A stretch of 10,719 bases of DNA from Chloroflexota bacterium (GTDB lineage: Bacteria; Chloroflexota; Anaerolineae; Anaerolineales; Anaerolineaceae): contig JAKOSR010000118.1 of the NCBI GenBank assembly GCA_029777225.1, forward strand, positions 1 through 10,719, given 5' to 3'. A program made the position numbers and the translations under genes. Positions 5,629 to 10,719 of this stretch are shown in pieces (within the stretch, counting starts at the first letter, position 1; each line of letters starts with the position of its first letter). Below the pieces are notes generated by a model. That model was not told the origin of the DNA. It was given only the letters and a program-made list of their open reading frames with translations, and made no database searches.

Positions 5629-8600
5629 TTAGAACCCTTCCAATGTCACCAGGTCCGCCATCGGCTTCAGAAGCATGACCACGCGCTGCAGCAAACCCAG
5701 GCGGGTCTGCCTCACAGCTTCATCTTCTGCCATCACCAAAACCTTGTTAAAGAATGTGTTGATGGGGTCAATCAGTCCTCTCACCTGGCACAGCGCCGCC
5801 TCGAGGTCGGGTTTCGCGCGCAAGGCCTCTTCCGCCGCGCAAACCGCCGCGTGCAAAGCAAATTCTTCCGTTTCCTGCAGCTTCTCAGGGTTAACCGGGT
5901 AGGTCACGTCCAGGTCGCGCGTGATGCGGTAACAGCGGCTGTACGCCGGAAGCAGGTCGGTCCACACGGCATTAGCAACCCAGCGCGAGAGAATTTCCAC
6001 GTTTTGCGCGGCCTTGGCCGGGTTATCGCTTTGCGCTTTTAGCACGGCGTCAACAACGTCATAACGCTTGCCTTGGTCAAGCAGCAAGCCGCGCAGTCGG
6101 GTTGCGATAAATTCCTGGGCCGCCTGCACAGTGCCAGCTGGGCTGGCCACAGGCAACAGCGCGGCAGCCTGCTCCAGGGCCCAGGTGAGGTTGAAATCAA
6201 CCTTCTTTTCCACCAGGATTTGCACCAGCCCAAGCGCGCTGCGGCGCAAGGCGAAGGGGTCCTTGTTGCCCGTGGGTGCCAGGCCAACCGCGAACAAACC
6301 CACCAGGGAGTCCAGCCGGTCCGCGATGCCAACAGCGGTGCCAGCCAGGCTTTCCGGCAGCGTATCCTCGGCGTAACGGGGCAGATAATGCTCATAAATA
6401 CCATCTGCCACAGCCTGGGGCTCGCCGGAGCCAAGCGCGTAATAGCGCCCCATGATTCCCTGCAGAGCAGTCATTTCCACGACCATCTCGCTGGCCAGGT
6501 CCGCCTTGCATAACGTCGCGACCCGCTCGGCAGTGGCCAAATCCCCACCTTCCAGTCCAACACGTCTGGCGATGGGTTCAACCAGCGACTGCAGCCGGTT
6601 GGTCTTATCCAGCATGGAGCCCAATTCCTTTTGGAAGGTCAGCTGGCTGAGCTTGGGGACGAATTCTTCCAGTTTCTTATCCATGTCTTCACGGATAAAG
6701 AAATCCGCGTCCGCGAAGCGGGCATGCACAACCTGCAGGTTACCGTCCACCACCATTTCCGCGTCCTGGTCATCACCATTGCGCACCACAATGAAATAAG
6801 GTGATAGTTTTCCCGCGTCATCCAGCACAGGGAAGTAGCGCTGGTGCTTTTTCATCACGCCAACCAGCACCTCCGCTGGCAGGTTTTCCAGGTAACTTTT
6901 CTCGTAGGAGGCCAGCAGGGGCGTGGGTTTTTCAACCAGGTTGGTTACCTCATCGAGCAAAGCCGGGTCATCAGGCAGCGTCCCGCCGGTTTTTTCAGCG
7001 AGTGCCAGGGCTTCCCGCCAAATTTTTTCCCGCCGTTCTGCCTGGCTGAGGATGATGCCTTCCTCACGCAAGTACGGCTCGTAATCCGCCGCGCTTGCCA
7101 ATATTTGTTCCGGAGTAGCGGAAAAGCGCAAGCCACGGGTCACACGGCCGGATTTCAAACCGGCGAATTCGAACGGGACAACCTCGGTGCCAAACAGCGC
7201 CACCAGCCAGCGCACCGGGCGCGAAAAACTCATGCCTGTGGCATTCCAGCGCATGGCCTTCGTGAACCGGATGCCAGCATACAGTCCCGGGAGCGCCTGG
7301 GCCAGGATTTCAGGCGTGGGCCGGCCAGGCTCATCAATTCGGGCAAAGACGTAAGGGTTACCCTCAAACTCGCGCACCTGGAGTTGCTCAACACCCACAC
7401 CGCGGCTGCGCGCGAAGCCTTCAGCCGCCTTGGTGGGCTTGCCAGCCGCGTCAAATGCCCGGTCTGCCGGGGGTCCCTTCACTTCCAGCACCCGGTTATC
7501 CTGTTGGGATTGCAGCGATTTCACCCTGGCTGCCAATCGGCGGGGCGTTCCTTCCACGAAAAGCGCCGCGTAAGACAGGCGGGCGTCCTGCAGCAGCTGG
7601 GTGAGCGCGTCACGCAATTGGCTGATAGCAGTGTCCAAATCCGCCGTGGGGAGTTCCTCTGTGCCAATTTCAAGCAGCAGGTCAGCCGCCGGTTCCGCCA
7701 CCTGCGCGGGTACTTCAGGTGCCAGGTCCAGGGCAGGTTGGCTGGTCTCCAGCCAGGGGTAGCCCATTTCCTTGCGTTGGGCCAGGTAGGCTTCCGAAAC
7801 ACGCCGTGAAAGGTCACGCATTTTGCCAAACAAGGCCTGCCTTTCGGTAAACCCGACGGCCCCGCGCGCGTCCATGATGTTGAAGGTGTGCGAACATTTA
7901 ATGATGTTGTCGTAGGCGGGCAATACCAGGCCGCTTTCCAGGGCCAGATTGGCTTCAGAGGCGTAGAGGTTGAACATTTCGCGCATGCGGGTCACGTCAG
8001 CCACCTCGTAATAATAGGTGGAATGTTCCCGCTCAGCCACCTGGTAGATGTCACCGTACAAGCGCTGCCCATTCCAGTGGATTTGTTTGAAATCGCGCAC
8101 TCTTTGCAGGGTCATCGCGATGCGTTCAAGCCCGTAGGTGATTTCGACCGAAGGGATATCGAGCACGATGCCCCCGGATTGTTGGAAATAAGTGAACTGG
8201 GTAATTTCCTGCCCATCCAGCCACACTTCCCAACCCAGCCCCCAGGCAGAAAGCGCGGGGGATTCCCAGTTGTCTTCCACGAAGCGAATGTCGTGTTGTT
8301 TTGGGTCAATGCCAAGTGCCAGCAGCGAATTCAGGTACAGTTCCTGCGGATTGCCAGGGTCCGGCTTTAGGATGACCTGGAATTGGTGGTGCTGCTGCAA
8401 GCGGTTGGGGTTGACGCCGTAGCGGCCGTCATCCGGTCGAACCGAAGGCTCCACGTAGGCCACCTTCCACGGCTCCGGACCAAGCACCCGCAGGAAAGTG
8501 GAGGGATTCATGGTTCCCGCTCCTACCTGCGAATAATAAGGTTGACCAATCAGGCAGCCTTGGCGGCTCCAATAAGTTTGAAGATTAAAGATGATGGATT

Positions 8601-8631
8601 GAAAATCCAAAGGCGCGTTTGACGTGCTCAT
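5629..8631 (-). CDS. glyQS: Single-chain glycyl-tRNA synthetase (alpha and beta subunits fused)
   Basis: This 1000-residue cytosolic enzyme charges tRNA-Gly with glycine. Residues 1 to about 295 are the catalytic alpha subunit: LQTYWSRQGCLIGQPY at 17-32, NRLQQHHQFQVILKPDP at 76-92, and the class II motif 3 region GLERIAM at 167-173. A Pro/Ala-rich linker at about 296-316 joins the beta subunit, which begins LLLEIGTEELP at 318-328. The DxLDSLVGLFAVG and PTGNKDPFALRR block typical of beta lies near 770-805, and the end (about 955-985) carries the FFNKVLVMAEDE sequence. There is no stop or restart between the halves, so the fusion is real, as in chlamydial GlyQS and some other lineages of about this length. 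The ATG at 8631 follows a GAGGACAGG ribosome-binding region. It lies downstream of recO with a 110-nt gap containing its own -10. No T-box leader is present. Confidence 0.97.
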   Translation of the reverse strand: MSTSNAPLDFQSIIFNLQTYWSRQGCLIGQPYYSQVGAGTMNPSTFLRVLGPEPWKVAYVEPSVRPDDGRYGVNPNRLQQHHQFQVILKPDPGNPQELYLNSLLALGIDPKQHDIRFVEDNWESPALSAWGLGWEVWLDGQEITQFTYFQQSGGIVLDIPSVEITYGLERIAMTLQRVRDFKQIHWNGQRLYGDIYQVAEREHSTYYYEVADVTRMREMFNLYASEANLALESGLVLPAYDNIIKCSHTFNIMDARGAVGFTERQALFGKMRDLSRRVSEAYLAQRKEMGYPWLETSQPALDLAPEVPAQVAEPAADLLLEIGTEELPTADLDTAISQLRDALTQLLQDARLSYAALFVEGTPRRLAARVKSLQSQQDNRVLEVKGPPADRAFDAAGKPTKAAEGFARSRGVGVEQLQVREFEGNPYVFARIDEPGRPTPEILAQALPGLYAGIRFTKAMRWNATGMSFSRPVRWLVALFGTEVVPFEFAGLKSGRVTRGLRFSATPEQILASAADYEPYLREEGIILSQAERREKIWREALALAEKTGGTLPDDPALLDEVTNLVEKPTPLLASYEKSYLENLPAEVLVGVMKKHQRYFPVLDDAGKLSPYFIVVRNGDDQDAEMVVDGNLQVVHARFADADFFIREDMDKKLEEFVPKLSQLTFQKELGSMLDKTNRLQSLVEPIARRVGLEGGDLATAERVATLCKADLASEMVVEMTALQGIMGRYYALGSGEPQAVADGIYEHYLPRYAEDTLPESLAGTAVGIADRLDSLVGLFAVGLAPTGNKDPFALRRSALGLVQILVEKKVDFNLTWALEQAAALLPVASPAGTVQAAQEFIATRLRGLLLDQGKRYDVVDAVLKAQSDNPAKAAQNVEILSRWVANAVWTDLLPAYSRCYRITRDLDVTYPVNPEKLQETEEFALHAAVCAAEEALRAKPDLEAALCQVRGLIDPINTFFNKVLVMAEDEAVRQTRLGLLQRVVMLLKPMADLVTLEGF

Positions 8632-8662
8632 AACCTGTCCTCACTCTAAATTTAACAACGTG

Positions 8663-8668
8663 ATTATA
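8663..8668 (-). promoter_or_regulatory. -10 element upstream of glyQS
   Basis: TATAAT, read on the minus strand, is a perfect -10 hexamer. It predicts a transcript start near 8656 and a leader of about 25 nt before the ATG at 8631. The -35 is weak: the best candidates, GTTCTG or TTCTGA at 15-16 nt spacing, match poorly. The hexamer and its flanks (GTATAATCA, then CGTT) resemble those of the PIG-L promoter. glyQS could therefore be made both from this site and by read-through from recO. Confidence 0.55.
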
Positions 8669-8741
8669 CATCACGCCTCGGGGTCAGAACGGGGGATAAG
8701 TTGGACCGGAAAAGTAAAGGAAACAGGAGCCGGGCCGGAGC

Positions 8742-9500
8742 TCAGGAAATGGCATCCAAAAAGCCGGGCGTGCGCAGGCCATACTCCAGCAGGTAGGTCA
8801 GGTATCGTTCCATCAGCAACTTGAGGTTCTTCTCAATGTCATCCGGGATGACGCGCTCCTTCACGGCAGACCAGGGGCTGCGCTGAAAATGGCGCATGTA
8901 CCGGAGCACATCCACGCTGACACGCCATGCAGTGGGGTCATTATCAGCACAATTTGGGCACAACGCCCCGCCCAGCTTCGCGGAAAAATACTGGTCCACC
9001 GGTTCAATTTTCTTGCCACAATGCACGCAACGCGTTAGTTCGGGGCGGAAACCAAGCGAATCCATCAGGGCAATCTCGTAGTAATGGACCACCGTGGTCG
9101 GGCTCGCGCCACTCTCCAGGCGGACGAGGGTGTCCACCAACAGGTGGTAAAGCTGTGGGTTATCGCTTTCAGCGTAGGTGAAACGGTCAAGCAGCTCAAC
9201 CACGTAAGCCGCGTACGCGGTCAGCACCAAATCCGCGCGGATGCCTTCAAAGGTGCGGATGGCTTCAGCCTGTGTGACCACATCCAGGTTGCGGCCCTTG
9301 GCCAGGAACAGCGCCACCTGCGTGAACGGTTCCAGGTGACCGGCTTTCCTGGAACGAATCTTCCGAATTCCCTTGGCAATGACCTGGAATTTGCCCTTCT
9401 CAAGGGTATAGAGCGTCAGTAGCCGGTCCGCCTCCCCGTATTCCAGGTGGCGGATGACCACGGCCTGTGCCCGGTAGGTGCGTGCCTCGCTGTTCGCCAT
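8742..9500 (-). CDS. recO: DNA repair protein RecO
   Basis: This 252-residue RecO loads RecA on SSB-coated single-stranded DNA together with RecR in the RecFOR gap-repair pathway. The N-terminal OB fold (about 8-80) shows the familiar AVVIRHLEYGEADRLLTLYT run at 13-32, followed by GKFQVIAKGIRK at 36-47. The helical C-terminal part contains a zinc finger with Cys158, Cys161, Cys181 and Cys184 (RCVHC and LCPNC), present in many but not all RecO proteins. The length is standard. The ATG at 9500 is preferred because the N-terminal sequence fits the family; GGA about 10 nt upstream is a poor ribosome-binding site, so coupling to cdd (29-nt gap) is likely. In many bacteria recO sits beside era and glyQ/glyS; here glyQS follows but era is missing. 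Confidence 0.95.
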   Translation of the reverse strand: MANSEARTYRAQAVVIRHLEYGEADRLLTLYTLEKGKFQVIAKGIRKIRSRKAGHLEPFTQVALFLAKGRNLDVVTQAEAIRTFEGIRADLVLTAYAAYVVELLDRFTYAESDNPQLYHLLVDTLVRLESGASPTTVVHYYEIALMDSLGFRPELTRCVHCGKKIEPVDQYFSAKLGGALCPNCADNDPTAWRVSVDVLRYMRHFQRSPWSAVKERVIPDDIEKNLKLLMERYLTYLLEYGLRTPGFLDAIS

Positions 9501-9529
9501 CGCGTTTTTCCAAAGATGGACGTGAGAAC

Positions 9530-9937
9530 CTAAACCAGTAAATCCTCAGGCCCAAAAGAGCGGGGTAAAAGAACGCTGAGGTCCGTTTCCTCCACCAGGT
9601 TGCCTTCCTCATCAGCCAGCAGGATGGGCAGCTTCTTGCCGCCAAATTCCCGCATCACCTGCCGGCAGCCGCCGCAGGGAGAGCCGGCGCCTTTGGTCAC
9701 CACCGCGATGGCCTGGATATGCCGGTTGCCCGAGGAAATGGCCTTAAATATGGCCACGCGTTCCGCGCACAACGAGGAGGGATAGGCGGCATTTTCAATA
9801 TTGGCGCCCTGGTAGATTTGGCCATTCTCCGCCAACACCGCGGCGCCCACTGGGAATCTGGAATAGGGTGAATAGGATTGAGCGCGTGCTTCAATCGCTT
9901 CCGCGATGAGCTTTTGTTTCATTTCATCAGATAGCAT
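9530..9937 (-). CDS. cdd: Cytidine deaminase (small tetrameric type)
   Basis: This 135-residue zinc enzyme deaminates cytidine and deoxycytidine to uridine and deoxyuridine in pyrimidine salvage. The catalytic signature is complete: CAERVAIFKAI at 57-67 provides zinc ligand C57 and proton shuttle E59, and PCGGCRQVM at 87-95 provides C88 and C91. SPYSRFPVGAA at 23-33 and GANIENAAYPSSLCAE at 44-59 are the substrate-binding parts. The length and three-cysteine zinc site fit the homotetrameric class. The ATG at 9937 was chosen over the internal ATG at 9922 because AAGGGG lies 9 nt upstream of the former and nothing comparable precedes the latter. With this start the gene overlaps the end of the CBS-domain gene by 11 nt, indicating translational coupling. 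Together with upp at the other end of the window it covers two steps of uracil-nucleotide salvage. Confidence 0.96.
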   Translation of the reverse strand: MLSDEMKQKLIAEAIEARAQSYSPYSRFPVGAAVLAENGQIYQGANIENAAYPSSLCAERVAIFKAISSGNRHIQAIAVVTKGAGSPCGGCRQVMREFGGKKLPILLADEEGNLVEETDLSVLLPRSFGPEDLLV

Positions 9938-10719
9938 TGTTTGTATCCCCTTCCGTGGGCTGGATTTCCCCAGATTTCAGGCAGACTTTCACCTTCAGGA
10001 TGCGCCTGGCCACCACTTCTTCCACGATGAACTCCCCACACTCGTTAATCACAGCCTCGCCAGGTTGGGGTACATGCCCCAGCTCGCCGTAAATGAAGCC
10101 GCCCAGGGTGTCGGCAAATTCATCCGAAAGGTGGCAGCCGGTAATCTCATTAAACTCGTCAATCGTGGCTCGTCCAAGGAACAGGTAATCGCCATTTTCA
10201 AGCGATTGGAACAGCTGCTCCTCGCCTTCATCATATTCATCCCGGATTTCACCCACAATTTCTTCAACAATATCTTCAAGCGTGATGACCCCGGCCACCC
10301 CGCCATACTCGTCCACGACCAGGGCCATATGAATGCCACGGGATTGCATTTCCGTTAGAAGCTCGTCCACTTTTTTGGCCTCCGGCACAAAATAAGCCGG
10401 CCGCAGCAACCTGCGCTGCATGGCGATGGTATCTGAGCCATCCACCACGCTCAACAAGTCCTTGGCATATAAGAGGCCAATCACGTTATCGATGGTGTCT
10501 TCATACACCGGAACGCGCGAGTGGCCAGCCTTGATGAACTCCTGGCGGGCTTCGCTGATGGTCGTGTTGATGTCCAGGGCCAGCAAATCCATCCGGGGAA
10601 CCATGATTTCCCGGGCCATGGTGTCGCCAAACCGGAAGATGGAATAAATCATCTCCCGCTCGCCCTTTTCCAGGGTGCCCTCAGGCTGTTCCAGCTCCAC
10701 CCAATCCCGCAAAGCTTCA
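9927..10719 (-). CDS. HlyC/CorC-family CBS-domain protein (5' end outside window)
   Basis: The visible 263 C-terminal residues belong to the hemolysin C/CorC (TlyC, YbeX-like) family, implicated in magnesium/cobalt homeostasis or, when joined to a DUF21 membrane domain, in ion export. The first visible part (EREMIYSIFRFGD, then REIMVPRMD) is the lead-in to the CBS pair. Two CBS motifs follow, centred on HSRVPVYEDTIDNVIGLL and on ALVVDEYGGVAGVITLEDIV, the latter being the family hallmark before VGEIRDEYDE. The final 90 or so residues are the CorC_HlyC accessory domain (IDEFNEITG, then TLGGFIYGELG). The frame stays open to the window edge, and the TTG at 10712 is not a credible start because the domain is cut there. 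Whether a DUF21 membrane part precedes it cannot be seen. Its stop lies within the start of cdd. Confidence 0.92.
   Translation of the reverse strand, partial: EALRDWVELEQPEGTLEKGEREMIYSIFRFGDTMAREIMVPRMDLLALDINTTISEARQEFIKAGHSRVPVYEDTIDNVIGLLYAKDLLSVVDGSDTIAMQRRLLRPAYFVPEAKKVDELLTEMQSRGIHMALVVDEYGGVAGVITLEDIVEEIVGEIRDEYDEGEEQLFQSLENGDYLFLGRATIDEFNEITGCHLSDEFADTLGGFIYGELGHVPQPGEAVINECGEFIVEEVVARRILKVKVCLKSGEIQPTEGDTNNAI

Noticed and set aside
6844..7809. 321-residue plus-strand ORF antisense to glyQS
   Set aside because: It is an antisense shadow of a GC-rich, strongly conserved gene. It has no domain, no promoter and no ribosome-binding site. The same applies to the 160-codon ORF at 7888-8370.
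8632..8741. T-box riboswitch before glyQS
   Set aside because: The gap is only 110 nt and lacks a T-box core and antiterminator stem. The predicted leader is about 25 nt.
10710..10712. TTG as the start of the HlyC/CorC gene
   Set aside because: The frame is open to the window edge and the family sequence clearly continues upstream of this codon.

Overview
The window is about 60% GC by impression and reads as chromosomal DNA from an anaerobic Chloroflexota bacterium, most likely Anaerolineae. That is my inference from four things: a single-chain GlyQS glycyl-tRNA synthetase, a CapA-type lipoprotein with a Thr/Pro linker, a YacP-type NYN protein, and a PIG-L deacetylase with the MshB/Mca-like GYRDSGM sequence. 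I saw no insertion sequence, CRISPR array, tRNA, rRNA or prophage gene. Coding density is high and no gene appears frameshifted.

Layout: (1) Positions 1-156 hold no convincing gene. They contain a 14-bp inverted repeat embedded in a cluster of 9-nt repeats, just past the 3' end of upp. (2) Positions 157-1150, minus strand: a small four-helix membrane protein overlaps uracil phosphoribosyltransferase (upp) by 8 nt. (3) A 144-nt divergent spacer leads to a plus-strand YacP-like NYN-domain nuclease (1295-1786), apparently transcribed without a leader. (4) Positions 1832-5514, plus strand: a strong sigma-70-like promoter drives a three-gene operon encoding a PIG-L zinc deacetylase, a CapA-like lipoprotein, and a MerR-type regulator with a degenerate cobalamin-binding domain. 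The genes are 2 nt apart or overlap by 4 nt. (5) A 12-bp-stem bidirectional terminator (5581-5608) separates this operon from the convergent minus-strand genes. (6) Positions 5629-10719, minus strand: a CBS-domain HlyC/CorC protein (cut by the window edge), cytidine deaminase (cdd), recO and glyQS, in that transcription order.

The minus-strand block is housekeeping: pyrimidine salvage (cdd here and upp at the other end), recombinational repair (recO) and translation (glyQS). The order resembles the cdd-era-recO-glyQ-glyS neighbourhood of Firmicutes, but era is absent. The most interesting part is the PIG-L/CapA/MerR operon. It couples a deacetylase and a surface-anchored CapA-like protein to a regulator that keeps the W-x9-EH adenosylcobalamin signature but has lost the cobalt-ligating histidine. 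Its promoter carries a dyad over the -10 element and a 10-codon upstream ORF overlapping the first start codon, so autoregulation or translational coupling is plausible but unproven.
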